NCBI GenBank assembly: GCA_026874595.1
Contig: CM049316.1
Coordinates: 63,965,176-64,029,175 of the forward strand
Direction: 5' to 3'
DNA: 64,000 nucleotides
From: Sipunculus nudus
Lineage: Eukaryota; Annelida; Sipuncula; Golfingiida; Sipunculidae
In this document: positions 45,655 through 58,399 of the stretch, in pieces
Layout of the letters: each line of letters begins with the position of its first letter
Numbering within the stretch: the stretch's first letter is position 1
Translations under genes and position numbers: made by a program
Notes under the pieces: generated by a model
What the model was told of the DNA's origin: nothing
Database searches by the model: none
Seen by the model: the letters and a program-made list of their open reading frames with translations, nothing else

Positions 45655-46980
45655 ATACGAGTAGTCGACAAGCGACTACGTGTATCCGCCTAAATCAGAG
45701 TGGAACGGGTGAAGTGAGGCATGGATTGAGTGGCAAGGGGAAATAGAGTGTTGCATATTAGCATGGATGTCTGCAGCCAAATTGTGTATGTAGTATGCCC
45801 CCCTACCAAAAAATCCAGAAAGCCGTCCAAGTTGTATACATATGCAAAATTTAAGGCAGATAAGTCAAACCACTACATGTATATGAGTGATTTTAGCCCG
45901 TGGCAGACAAACAGATGGACGCTGAGCAAAAATGGTTGCAGGTGACGGCACCAGTTTTGCCTATGATAAAGAGCTATGTGAGAACTATACACATGCAAAA
46001 CTTTGGCCCAATCGGTCAAACGGTCCCAAGATATAAGCTTGGATGTCTGCTGCATAAACTAGAATGCAGGTGGCGCCACCTGTCATCAAATCAAGAGAGC
46101 TGTCGGGGATGTATAAACCTGCAAAATTTTAGGCAGATATGTCAAACCACTGCCGAGATATGAGTGATTTTATCCCATGGCAGACAAACGGACAGGAGCT
46201 GTGCAAAAATGGCTGAAGGTGGCGCCACCAGTTTTGCGTATGATGAAGAGCTATGTGGGATCTATACACATGCAAAATTTTGGCCCAATCAGTCAAACGG
46301 TTCCCGAGATATGAGCTTGGATGTCTGCAACGTAAACGTGAATATAGGTGGCGCCACCTGTCAAAAAATCAGAAAAGCTATCCAGGATGTATACGCATGC
46401 CGAATTTCAGGTGAATTAGTCAAGTCACTGCAGAGATATGAGTGATTTTAACCCAAGGCAGATGAACAGATGGACACTGTGCAAACATGGTTGCAGGAGG
46501 CGCCACCATTTTTGTGAATGTTATAAAGCTCTCCAAGGGCTACATTTGTGCAAAAAAATTTTCCTGATCGGTCAAACGGTTCCCGGACATGAGCTTGGAT
46601 GTCTGCAGCGTAAACGTGAATGTAGGTGGCGCCACCTGTCATAAAATCAGAAAAGCTTTCCAGGATGTTTACGCATGCCGAATTTCAGGTGAATTAGTCT
46701 CGTCACTGCAGAGATATGAGTGATTTTAACCCAAGCCAAACGAACAGATGGACACTGTGCAAACATGGTTGCAGGTGGCGCCACTATTTTTTGTGTATGT
46801 TATAAAGCTCTACAAGGGCTACATTTGTGCAAAAAAATTTCCTGATCGGTCAAACGGTTCCCGAGATATGTGGGTTTATGTGTGGAAACCGACGCACAAA
46901 CGGACGCAGAGTGCAGAGGAAAGGTCAGAGGTCAAAACAAAATCGGGGCGCAGCAGTTCACATGTGACCCGAACATAATC
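45655..46980 (-). repeat. Palindrome-bearing tandem repeat block D3, copy 2 (inverted)
   Basis: GGTGGCGCCACC or close variants lie at 46069, 46218, 46347, 46497, 46625 and 46774, with spacing alternating about 149 and 129 bp. The left flank (GTCGACAAGCGACTACG, CATGGATTGAGTGGCAAGGGG) is the reverse complement of 27263-27375. The right end matches 26520-26590 reversed. It has one more dimer than copy 1. Short frames with recurring peptides come from the repeat. Confidence 0.8.
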
Positions 46981-47036
46981 CCGGGTTTCGTAAAATTCTG
47001 CCCAGCGGTTACGGAGGAGTTCTCCGGACACCTACG

Positions 47037-47057
47037 CGGCGGCGGCGGCGGCGGCGT
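47037..47057. repeat. (CGG)n tract
   Basis: About seven GGC/CGG triplets at the edge of block D3. Confidence 0.85.
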
Positions 47058-47590
47058 GCAGCTGAAAACATAGTATCCGCAAAACTCTGTTTTGGCGGAT
47101 ACAATTACTGTATCACTTAATGTTGCCATTTGATATGAAAGGCTCCATTACCTTTAAAACCCCGGTCAATAGAGTATAAACCAGGGGTGTGTTTGTATGT
47201 GGAACTTTTATGTTGAAACCTACAGCAACTGTTTTTCATAACGGATTGTATTTAGAATGTATCTAAAACATTATTATAACAGGCATCCGTGTACCAAAAT
47301 ACCAACCCTATCACAGGCACACGGTACGCTAGCTGTCTTTGATGTTTATGGTGAATTTACCTCCTCTTAGCTAGGTCTGCTTTGAAGTTCTAAACGGTTT
47401 CAAGTGAATATATGTTAGATGGGATTCGGACGGGCACGGATAAAAAGAAATTTGCCTGGGTAGTATTTCAAGTCCATATACACCTCTCTAACTTGTGATC
47501 GATGAATCTGAAAACAGCATCTTCGGTTTCACTAACATTGCTTTTGCGGTATTCGAAACGCTGCACGCTTTGGTTTCGTCCTTCAGTACA

Positions 47591-47770
47591 TGGTAAGCGC
47601 ACCAAACTGCCAATCAATTCACGGATCTGTGATCCGTAGGAAATACATGCAATCCCGACGGAGAAAATTCCACACTTCAGATGAATACGTGGCAAGCGCG
47701 CCAGACTACCGATCCAATCATGGATCTGTGATCCATAGGAATTGTAATCTCGACAGAGTAAATTCCTTAT
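47591..47770. repeat. Two tandem ~100-bp units
   Basis: AAGCGC(A/G)CCA(A/G)ACTRCC, ATGGATCTGTGATCC(G/A)TAGGAA and AATC(C/T)CGAC(G/A)GAG-AAATTCC occur twice. The 117-codon minus frame (47468-47821) runs through both units and has no recognisable domain. Confidence 0.7.
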
Positions 47771-47829
47771 TTTTGACCCCATGTGATTTTTGACTGATAC
47801 AAACTGTAAAAAGAAAGCCATTAATTAAT

Positions 47830-49360
47830 TTGATTAAAGTTTGAAACTGATCATGAGGTTCTGCTGTAATATATATGTTTTTGAAAGAAAAACATGCAGA
47901 AAAATATAAAGCAAGTATGATAAAAATGTGCGTATAAAACAAGTCAGGTAATAAGTCATAGTTTACGATTCCATATTGTTTAAAGTGTTGAATTTCATTT
48001 TAATTTGAAATTTAAATTAACAAATATAAATTTAAATTATACTTAAAATCGAAACTGAATTTTTAATTGTATACTGTTGTTAAAGGAACAGGGCTAGGAA
48101 TCCTCGGTTAAAGAACATGTACGAGCTTAGTATTTTTTTTTTAATTTTACCAAAGGACATTGGAAAACAACAAAGAATAATACATGATAAATCTAATCAA
48201 TTGTCACCAAAAATATGTGTGTATATGTGTGTATTTTGTTTCTTCTAATAATTGATGTGAACTTTTAGAAACATGAAACTAAAAGTGTAATCTTTACAAA
48301 GATACCATTGAAAGATGTTGAAATCAGAATGTAGGGACGATGAATACTTGAATTAAAAGCATGTAAACGACGATTTTCTAAAGAGATATGATCAGTTTTA
48401 TTTATTCATTTTTATTTTGAATTATACTGACATTCTGTTCTGCGGACGATACGCTGATTGAAGATTTTACTAATCCTCTGGTTGCAAGGACAACCGCTAC
48501 GTGTTGCATAAGATTTTTACTGCTATGTGTAATCCCAAGATATTTCTATGCCTTTCAACCTACACTCAACTCTTAAGTCAACGGCCATTTCTGCGACCAG
48601 AACAGATCATTAGGGCAAACTTATGGACCGATTACAACGCACGCCTGGTATCGATCCGCAGTGACATAGTCAATGCTTTATCGGGCAAGAGTAAAGGCTA
48701 TGCTACCTTTACATCATCGGATGGATCTAATATCAATTAGCATGATGCTAATAGGTCTATTAATATCGCCACTATATGTGACCTGTGCTAATTTTGTATT
48801 GCTGCATCTCTTAATGGACCCATCATTCATTATAATGTTGATAATTTTGTTGTTAAGATTTACTTAGCCTCTGCGGTCAGTAGTAATGAAAATAATATTT
48901 ACAATCATGATAATAATAGTAAAGAAACTTTAGACTAAATAATAACTTAGAAGTTTATAAATAAATCTATATAAACTAAAGAACTGAAACACCATTAAAA
49001 GAAAAATTCCAAAAACAGATAAATAAAACGTTCTAATTAAATAACGCGAAAACACACACAAGCCATCTTATTGCAATTTCATAATGACGGCTACAGCCTT
49101 GTAGCTTAACACCACGTTTATTTGAATAGCTCGCTTAAGTGAATATTATCATCTGACAAATAGATATTCGATTAAGCGGGACCGATGGGATAATGCAAAA
49201 ATGTGCAAAGTGTGCAGTTGAAACTTTTTATGCAAGATGTTATTCGACTGTTTGAATACCTTGTTTCTCTCAAAAGATTATTATCTTGCATCAAAATCAA
49301 TGCTCCCTATATTTAAGTACACATTTAATTAAGTACCCATTACTAATTACACTATGTTGT
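47830..49360. other. No gene recognised
   Basis: AT-rich noncoding sequence. A short SINE-unlike repeat of GCTTAAGTGAATATTATCATCTGACAAATA type occurs near 49133 without a partner. Confidence 0.4.
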
Positions 49361-49362
49361 AT

Positions 49363-49363
49363 G

Positions 49364-49394
<31 letters not shown>

Positions 49395-49470
49395 ATAATA
49401 AAATATAATATATATATAGATACTATATTCTATGATATAAATACTATATTCTATGATATTAAATATATAT
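49363..49470. repeat. (TA)n plus ATACTATATTCTATGATAT direct repeats
   Basis: A TA run to 49391, then two tandem ~23-bp units ATACTATATTCTATGATAT(AA). Confidence 0.85.
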
Positions 49471-50102
49471 ATTATAGTGCATTATGTTATGCAGTTTTGT
49501 TCTCACCTCTTCGCATTATGAGTCTTGCTTTTCCAGCACCTGCTTGGCTCGCATTGGACATAACTCATATTTGCGCCTCGGCTGAACTTGCTGAGTGAGC
49601 ACTTTCACCTTCGCCACCGCTGAGTGGGTGTAAGGTTGAACAAGAGTTCTGGTACATCATGTATATGTTTGTGCATGAAACGGTATCCATCTTGAATGTC
49701 AAATGAGTGATTCGCGATAGAGGAACCATCTCCATACTGTATATATATATATATAAATTTTACCATCGGATGATCGAAAAGTTAACTTTAAAATTACTTG
49801 AAACGGCTGGACTTTCGAATGTGTGTATGGAGAAGAAATACGTGCACACATACATCAAATTTCTTCTCCTTATATGCATATATAACTCCCAGACGAAAAT
49901 AGTAACTGTTGATCTAGCAAATTTATACATCTTATAACCTCTATGATTGCAAATAGTGATAACATCATAATTTAAAAGTAACAACGAATTGACAAAGCTA
50001 AAGACAAATGTATCTTTTAACTAGTCTGAAACGGACTTATTGCCAATGTCGTGTTTGTTAGAAGACGACTTCTTGTATAAAGGTGTACCCATCATTTTAA
50101 CA

Positions 50103-50285
50103 CAGACCTGTGACATCCGGGTTTTTTGTGTGTATGTAAAATGGCAGCACCCATGAGCGTTTCGAGAAACTGGGAGAAATTATCCGGGTACGATACGAAA
50201 GAACTCCCGAGAGAGAATTTAGTCGCAAGGGAACGTGTATCGGCATAATTGAGAGCGGAATAATTTTTTTACCACGCCCAAAACC
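50103..50285 (+). repeat. Dispersed repeat pair member (with 41607-41835)
   Basis: Same motif order as 41607-41835. From ATGGCAGCACCC there are 35 open codons (MAAPMSVSRNWEKL..). They are not conserved in the partner copy. Confidence 0.65.
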
Positions 50286-50639
50286 TCATTACTTTAGGGT
50301 CAAGAGTTTTATTACACTACAGGGTGAATATTAGGTTTCTTTTTCCCTGACTACAGTAATTCATATATATTACTCCTCACGTGTTCTTTTACGTAGTCTC
50401 GATTTTAGCCAGAATTGTAACCCTTCCTTAACTGAGCTAGCTGACACTTTCTATCTCACAGTAATTTTAAACCAATGCTTTGTTTTCTTCCATGGTCATA
50501 ATTTAGTAATTTGCTTCTTTTGGTTCCATCGGATTTTCTGCTAGATGGCGCTGCCAGTTTGAGGTGCCAACAATTAAGTGAGCTCTCCGCTGCTTTGGCG
50601 TTAAAAAGCTCAGTCCTGACAAAATATGTTGATAACAAT

Positions 50640-50660
50640 ATATGAAAAAATAAGATATTT

Positions 50661-50703
<43 letters not shown>

Positions 50704-50773
50704 ATATAGTATTTCATAGTTGACGCAGAATGGAACCAAAGTCTATCATTCTGATTATTAATATATTCCATTT

Positions 50774-50819
<46 letters not shown>

Positions 50820-50900
50820 CTCTGAATGGCAGGGGGATATGATTACATTGACAATACCCCCTCTCCCTTGCTAAAAATTACCCCCACACCTGACCCCACA
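50640..50900 (-). mobile_element. Probable partial hAT MITE, reverse copy
   Basis: The reverse complement of 50815-50900 resembles the left end of the MITE at 19811 (GCAAGGG..GGGATTGTCAATGTAATCA-like, then CAGAGAA). It is followed by TA runs (50666-50700, 50778-50815) as in the MITE core. The terminal CAGGGGCGTC itself is not preserved and no target duplication is seen. Confidence 0.45.
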
Positions 50901-51707
50901 AGTGCATGCAAGAAAATTCACATAAATGTTTCATCGATTCATTTCGGGATGTGCACCTGCTCGGAAAAGTTTATTAAACTATATTATTGATTATACTTAC
51001 ATTGAAAATAACAAACTGTATATATGTATGTTAAATTTGATAATACATAGTATATGAAAGAAACCTTGTCTGGTCGGTAAATAGCAGCCGATAGTTTCCT
51101 TAACGCTTCTGATACCCCTACAAATTTGCATTGAACTTGTATAGTTTGAAATACGACGCCATCATGTCAATGAGTCAATCTATTTAAATGATGGTATCAC
51201 GTGGTATTTAGACTGGCCCCTGCCTTATTTGTTGATTACTCGATACAAACAGCCAATTGGTAAAAGGATGATAATGACAGAGCCCTGAGATGCAGCCAAG
51301 GTAAAGGCTACCTTTGTCTTGTTGCCTAGCAACGGAGGTGTTGTTATCAATGCCGTTTGATGGATGGCATTGGATAACTTGATCATCGACATGACATCGC
51401 CCCGTGACTGATGGCCCCCTCAATATACTACTATATCGCTGTTTATATAACATCGGCAAACATGATGACATTGGTCCTTTACTGTTAATATTTCACCAGT
51501 GTCACGTGTGCGTACATTCTCAATGCCGGAATGCTCAATATACGGTCTCTAATTGACATCGGCTGATATTTGATGTTTATTTGTTGTGTATTATATATTC
51601 CGCCAGTGTCATGGACACTGCACGACTCTTTAATGACAAACGGCATTCTATGATTATTACAAAAGTAAGCATTGACTTAATTAATGTATTTTGTATGATT
51701 ACATATA

Positions 51708-53061
51708 CTGTGGTTGTTTTTGTTCGCGAGGATTTCAAATTCGCGATATTCCTAAGAGGAATTTATCACTAAAATAAACCTTGAATAAGCCGCCACGTCT
51801 GCACAGCTGAACAGTAATTTGTTCTTTAGGTTCAATTGCATCCCACGTATTTTGTACCAATAGCGTCAATTTAAACATACATTTAATGTTAGCCGTAATT
51901 TAAAGATTGGAAATTTAAACAATATCAATTCTATATAATTTTTGTGACTATTGCATGAGAAATTTCCACTTGTTCCCTCAGTTCCTCATGTAATTGTTAA
52001 GATTTTGCGTGCATATTAGGTAATAGATGTAATAATGGTTATGTATATTGTGCAAGTTAATGTATGATAAAAATGAAACATTCGCAAAACACTGAAAATC
52101 GCCAATATTTAACTTTGCGAATATGAAACAAGCAACAGTATGTCACTTTTGCGGACTACGTTAGTACATGACATAATATTGAATGTGCTCTCTCTTCCTT
52201 AAGCAGTGTTGGCAGACCTAAGATTAAAAAATCAATAATTACTAATATATTTTTATTTGCAAGATTTACTCAAGAGTGTACTCACTCTGCAGAATTTGTT
52301 GGTTCCAGAGCAATTTGGCACAAATACCCTGCTAGTTTCTAATAATTATTTTTCTGGGTTTTTTATGACAGCGAAATAGTTGCTTTCAAAGGTTTAAGTT
52401 TGGGCATTCCTAACACTCCTTTCTCAACAGATCGTCCATTCATCTTAATATACATTTTCGCTGCAGAAATGGTATATAGGCATGGTGTATTGTTGCAGAA
52501 TAGTGTTCATTAATTCTATTTATTTGTATATTTTTAACCGTGGCCTTCTTAAACATGAAATTTGCCAAGATCTTGCGTCAGAAATCTTGTCAGTCTACTG
52601 TTGGTTTGACACGAAATGCAAAACGAAATGGAATAAACCAATGAGGTGTTTGAAGATAAGGACGAACATTCAATCCAACGAAATACTGTCTGTTGATTTT
52701 ATATTCGCAGAGTTAAATTTTTGCGATTTTTGATTTTATATATTTTCTTGAGACTCCATTTTTACGATCTCACTATAATGAAGGGTAAAAATGTATATCC
52801 ATCATAATGAATAAGTTATATTAAAGAATCTGCACGTAAATCTTAACGACTGGAAGAGGACTAAATGTAATTCTTCTTCATAATCGTCAGATTATTTGAA
52901 AGAACTGATGTCTTTTATTACGGGCAACATGCAGTCTTTTATCATTTTATATATCATAATTTAATATTACGACTTCCCTTCGACCACGGAGCCTCTTATT
53001 CTGAGTAATTCTCGTGAGTATCGCGAATTTGAAACCTTCGCGAACAAAAAGGCAACTACAG
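51708..53061. mobile_element. TIR transposon, TA-flanked, nonautonomous
   Basis: The left end CTGTGGTTGTTTTTGTTCGCG (continuing AGGATTTCAAATTCGCGA) and the reverse complement of the right end, CTGTAGTTGCCTTTTTGTTCG (continuing CGAAGGTTTCAAATTCGCGA), form ~40-bp inverted repeats. TA stands at both edges (51706-51707, 53062-53063), as in Tc1/mariner-like insertion. Inside, a second pair of TTCGCRAA/TTTGCGAA-containing segments (52079-52145, 52683-52740) suggests a nested relative. No transposase frame. Confidence 0.75.
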
Positions 53062-53777
53062 TATGTAATGTTTGTGAAGATTGTGTAATTCGTCGTTTAA
53101 ATATTCTTGGCTGGGTTGTTTTTCCTTTCCGTGAGTGATATATGTGTCACTGCATTAAATTTAAGATTCTCCGGTTCCAGGATGTCATATAAAAACGAGA
53201 GCCAATTAAAGAAGTCGAAAACGAGCTTCAAGGTTTGTTAGTTATCACCGGGTCACCTCTGCTCAAAAATGTGTACTTTCAATTAGCAGTCCTAACAAAA
53301 TGGTGCAGCCTCTTTGAATTTGCGAGCAATTTATTGAATACCAATAAGTTTGTCAAAAATCTAATCCCGAGGAACTCTTTTTTCCGTCACGGAATATCCA
53401 TTATTATATAAATTAATTATATCAAGTAATCGTAGCAATAAGACGAGGACCCAAGTGAACATCGAACCAGCTGAAACTATTGATCATTTTTTCCAGATAA
53501 TTTGAATGATTTATGATAGCATTATAATTTATGATATTAATCTTAAATCAAAGTGCAATATACGTGATCTGTTATATTTTATAACATCATTATTTATCCT
53601 CTCGACCTGCCTGTGATCTGCATGCGACGACTTAATAAGAAAGTTATATTTTCGCGATAATTTTTCCTCCCGCGAATATCGCGAATGTGAAAACCTAGCG
53701 GGAGTAAAATTTCGAGCATCATAGACGCTTTCCTGAAAGTCCTTGGTTTACACAGTAAAACGCACGGATATAACCGT

Positions 53778-54240
53778 CAGTGATGTAGTCGAGTTCTCTC
53801 CATCCAAGTCCGAGTCCAGGCCATTCGAGTCCAAGTCCACCTCCTACGAGTCCGAGTCATTTGGAACCCACGTCCAAGTCCAAGTCTAATATAATAAAAT
53901 TTGCTTTGCTTTGAAGGCCTTTTACTTATTTAGCCAAAAAAAATTGTTATTATCATGCTTTTCCTTGATCATTTGGTATTTTTATCAAAACACCAAAAAA
54001 GGTTTGCTTATGAGAAACTCCAGATATTATTATTGTATCGCCCGCATTGATTTCTGAAAAAAAAGTGCCTGAGAACCAAACCTTATTTTTTTGCTTAATA
54101 AATGAGATTATTTTTAATGGACTCGAGATGGACTCGGTCTGATTTCTCGAGTCCATACGTCCGAGTACGTGTACATGTCCGAGTCCAAGGCCGAGTTCAG
54201 GTTCCTCGAATCCAAGTCCCTAAAAAAAATAGACTCCAGT
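53778..54240 (+). repeat. GAGTCC-rich dispersed repeat, long copy
   Basis: It starts CAGTGATGTAGTCGAGTTC and has GTCCGAGTCC/GAGTCCAAGTCC arrays at both ends (53800-53890, 54115-54240) around an AT-rich middle. Relatives at 13216 and 14640-14793. Confidence 0.65.
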
Positions 54241-54566
54241 CCGGACTCTGATACGCATATACGTATACGCGTACATATGGATTATAAGATTTATCATACG
54301 GCCACCTTCCTATTCAACACACTTAAACCATATGGAGGCCAGGGACCAAGGTATAAAAAATATGGAATGTCAGGTCAGCACGAGTATCAAAATGGCGCCC
54401 CATGCAAGTGCATGGCCGTCGCCATTTTGAATTCAGCGACCTGAGGAGAATGCTTACGGTGCACTAGTTTTCGGCCTTGTAGTGATTTATCACCTTTCTT
54501 TCGGAGAGCTGCCAGTACTACTTGGAATGCTGAAGCAGCCTTCCCGTGCAGTTTCTAGGTACTGCC

Positions 54567-55155
54567 GGTGTAACGGTTTCAGATTACCCCCGTGTCAGAT
54601 CACCCCCAGAAATTTGAAATTGCATCTAGGTTTCCGGGGGTAAAAGGTAATTAATAGTTTCAGATCAAACGCCCTGGGTAACTAGAAATAGGTATAATCC
54701 TACCCCCATGATTCAGATTTTCCCCGAAAATATTCATTTCTTTATGTTTGTTAACTTGTAGTTTTTTTATTTTCTTTGGATTTCTCTATTAAGTTGATTC
54801 CGCTCATGTATACATCATAAGTTTGTGTTTATATTGTACCATATACTTTGGTTTAGTGTATTACTCAGCATCAATATAATTAATTAACAAAATGAATAAT
54901 TAATTAATATTATGTGGCCTTGTTTTTAAGTTTTCATGTAATAATTTTTGTAATATTCACGTGTTCTTAATGAATTAACATAATTTAAGGCATAAGTATC
55001 TTTTTTTATTTAGCAAAATTGACGGGGGAGTAATCTTAGCAATACTTGGGTAACTTGAAATCAGCTTAAGGTTATCCCCTGGGGTAATTTGAAATATATT
55101 GCAGATTACCCGTGGGGGGGGGGACGTAACGGGGAGAGCCCGAATCCTTTACACC
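54567..55155. mobile_element. Probable TIR element with GGTGTAA-type ends
   Basis: The left GGTGTAACGGTTTC and the reversed right end GGTGTAAAGGATTC match. Inside both ends, CAGATTACCC and GGGGGTAA phrases recur in opposite orientation. No target duplication could be fixed and there is no coding frame. Confidence 0.5.
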
Positions 55156-55463
55156 TATTATGTCTTTTGCTGCGAGCAAGGTCCCGTCAACTAGTCCCTC
55201 ACGTGTTCTCGCCGTGATTTATACGGAGAATGCAGCGATATTTAACAAAACTTGCCCAATCCTTCCCAAGCCTGGCTGCCATGTTATATTTCTGTCTAAG
55301 AGTTTCTCGTCTGTCATCTTACCACCCGTTATAATGATAGACGGCGCTATTAAAGCACTGGCTCACGTTACAAGCCTGCCTAGTATACTTAATGTAAAAG
55401 TCTCTGTTTGTCTATATTCACTCACTAACCCATATGTTGTATGATTTCTCAGAGATGGAAATA

Positions 55464-55880
55464 CTGTGGATTCAGAAATTTTCGTGGGTCTAAAATTTCG
55501 TGGTTTTGACATGAAACACTATTCGTTGGGTTAAAACATTCATGCATTGATCGTTCCTGAATAACTGATCCTCAGGGCAAATCTAAGTCCACGTGCGTAT
55601 AGGTACATGCATACTTTAATAGTAACACTTGCAAGTCCATTCAGTAGATTTATTCAGTAAATTTATTAAAATAAATAGATTATATATCATTTTCTGTACC
55701 TATTTAACCTTACCAATAGGTCATCGCTAATTTGGATGGTAATGAAGCCCCCCCCCCCCCCCCGAAAGACGTAATAAAAATTCTATAATAAATTAAATAA
55801 TCGTGATTTTTAAATTCGTGGGAACAATACCAAAGAATTCCACGAAATCAAAATACCAAGGAACAATTCAGAATCAACAA
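55464..55880. mobile_element. Probable small TA-flanked element
   Basis: It starts CTGTGGATTCAGAAATTTTCGTGGG after TA and ends with AAATTCGTGGGA.., CAATTCAGAATCAACA before TA. The ends are imperfect inverted repeats. A run of about 15 C is at 55749-55763. Confidence 0.5.
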
Positions 55881-56559
55881 TAATATATTTCCACTCTGTA
55901 CGCGTAGAAAAAACATGCACCTGTCATATAGTCTGTTCCAAAGTGGGGAACCCAATGAAATTTGTTTATAGTTTCTTAAATTTCCATGTCAGTCTCAAAT
56001 ACCAAGCTGCAATGAGGAATGAAGCAAAGGCCTAATTAACTATAAGATGAAAAAAAAATACCGTGTAAAAATGTTTTAGTAATTCATTAAAATCTATATA
56101 TGAGAAAACAGTCTATTTTTTTACAACATCTCAACCAAACTGTTGAAGGCCAAGGTCACTGGCCACATTCTCAAATAACTACATTTTAAAAGCTACTGAT
56201 TGGTTGGTAAGTATCATAAATATTCTAGAAAATGTAATTGTAAAAATGTAATTGTAAAAAATACAGGAGAAACAGAAGGTTGCAAATTGTAAATGCTTGT
56301 GTCTGTTATGTAGTTTTACATCTCATATTAAGCCTTTGCTTCCTCTCATCAGCTTAAAAAATTGCGTGATAATATTTAAGTTTAAAGGGACAGTCGCCAA
56401 ATTTCATTCGGCACCCACTGCTGGAACAGACTCTAATGGAGAAAACGGTCTAGCCATCACCTAATTTGGGCATCAACACTTTTTGACTAAAAGTTTACGG
56501 GTATACAAATTCATAATTTTTTAACAAATCCACATTATGCTTTAAGATTTTCTGTTAAA

Positions 56560-56670
56560 GAGTTTAAATTTATAACTAGAAACCTGCATTCAAAGGAATG
56601 CCAGCCTCCGCCATGTTTGTAGGGGTACCAATTATGGCATGCTCCAAAAACTTTGTTTGCATTCATTGAA
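56560..56670 (+). repeat. CCTCCGCCA-family repeat, copy e (5' end only)
   Basis: TAACTAGAAACCTGCATTCAAAGGAATGCCAG followed by CCTCCGCCATG, GGGGTACCAATTATGG and CATTCATTG match copies b and c. The remainder is missing. Confidence 0.6.
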
Positions 56671-57645
56671 ATGGACATAATCACCAACAATATTTTACCT
56701 ATTTTTTCACACTATCAGTTCAGGTTTGCTAAACACAAAGGTTTCCCAGCCAAACTATTCCAGCACACAGTCTCAGTACACTCCCGAGGCAGCGGAAATC
56801 TTGCGCTTCTAAAGAAGCAACTAATTTTCACGCTGCCAGCTTTGTCCGTTTATGATATATTGAGACACCAGATGGCGGTTCGTTGTCCGCTGAAAAAAAC
56901 GTGCGTAAGATGTGACAAGCAGCCAACCAGATGCCAATAAACAAACAACCGACAGGCTTCCTGGCTCCGCCCATAGCTGCGCTTCAAGCGCCGCTTGATG
57001 AGAGTTAACGGTCGAATTTTAATTGCTCCCTCTGTATTCTCGCATCATCGACCGATGTGATTATGACATTATGACTGTGTTAGCGTAGCCATGTATCTGT
57101 TGTCTGCAGAACTGAAACCAGCCAGCGAGGTGTGCACGCAGCCTTTGTTGTTACGTATCGTTTGAATTACAACTCACCGGCCGGGCATCCTATGTGCCCA
57201 AGGCCCCAAGCAAACCACGTCTGGGGCAATTCTCTTTGAGCCTGTGGCCTGTTCAGACGATTACGGGGCGATGAGCTGTCACTAAAAAAGTAATGAACAT
57301 GATTGGCTCCGTGTATTCCTCGCTTGGCCGTGTCTTCCAGCACAAGGTCTCATCTGATTCGACGAAAATACAGTGTTCCCCTCTGGTGTAGCAATTCAGG
57401 ATACGAGTTCATAACAAGCATCGCTTACGATTTTGGGAGTAGGCCTATAGTTAAAGCGCTGTGTAAAGAGCGTAAGTCTCAGTAGCTCGCATACGGCTGT
57501 TTAACACCTTGTTATGGCTCTGCATGTTGGTAAACACAGTCAATGTGTGTCTGTTTACCCTTACAAGGCCGTGTCACCGAAAGTCCGATTGTGAGCCATC
57601 GAGAACACGTAATACATTGTTTTGGCCAATTCAGTTAGTGCATCA

Positions 57646-57860
57646 TCTGATTGACACGTGTTGTGGCTCCGCGATGCACACGGCCCCACGCACTGCGTTT
57701 ATGTTGACACCTGTGATCGCGCCCGATGCACAGATTTAATACTCGTTTACAGGAGTAAGTAAACGGTTTCAAGGCAATATTTTGGCAGGTACAGATTTAT
57801 TTTAAAGGAAAGAAGCTATTTTTCGTGTTAATTCAACACGCTTGATAGGTGATTGGGCCC
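57646..57860 (+). repeat. Duplicated ~215-bp segment, first copy
   Basis: TGATTGACACGTGTTGTGGC, TTTATGTTGACA, GTGATCGCGCCCG, ATATTTTGGCAGGTRCA, GAAGCTATTTNTCG and GGTGATTGGGCCCCTT are repeated at 58178-58393, 530 bp downstream, in the same orientation. Confidence 0.8.
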
Positions 57861-58177
57861 CTTAAACGTCCTTATATAGTGCATATTCCTGTTTTATTTC
57901 TGAAATAAAAATTATATTATGTATGGTTGTCCACCATAAAATGCCTTTAAATATAAAATCAATAATTCTATTGATACACATAATTATTTTCGTTTTGAAT
58001 TCACGGCTATATATGTATGAGAATCCTCATTAGCTCCTACAAATGATTTATAATCAAGAATCAAAAGCGGATCCGGGAGTGCGGTGGGGTTGGGGGTTCC
58101 GGGCCGCCCCTTTATCAGCCTCCGCTACCTTTTGAGTAACGGTTTGAGACCAATTTGTGCGGCCTGGACCCCCCAGG

Positions 58178-58393
58178 ATCTCCTGATTGACACGGGTTGT
58201 GGCCTGGGCGAAGCGCACGCTGTGTTTATGTTGACATGTGTGATCGCGCCCGGTCCACTGTTTTTAACAGTCAGTTACAGGAGTGAGCAAACTGTTTCAG
58301 GGCTATATTTTGGCAGGTGCAATTTTCTTTTAAATGGAAGAAGCTATTTCTCGCGTTACTTCAACTTGCTTTATTGGTGATTGGGCCCCTTTA
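58178..58393 (+). repeat. Duplicated ~215-bp segment, second copy
   Basis: It is the partner of 57646-57860. Frames across the two copies (60-98 codons) are not conserved in sequence, so neither is taken as coding. Confidence 0.8.
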
Positions 58394-58399
58394 ACAAAA

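Noticed and set aside
45900..46980. Plus frames with similar recurring peptides
   Set aside because: Same repeat in inverted orientation; not conserved as one reading frame.
55160..55444. 94-codon plus frame
   Set aside because: No motif recognised. It begins at the edge of a probable TIR element and has no supporting splice sites.
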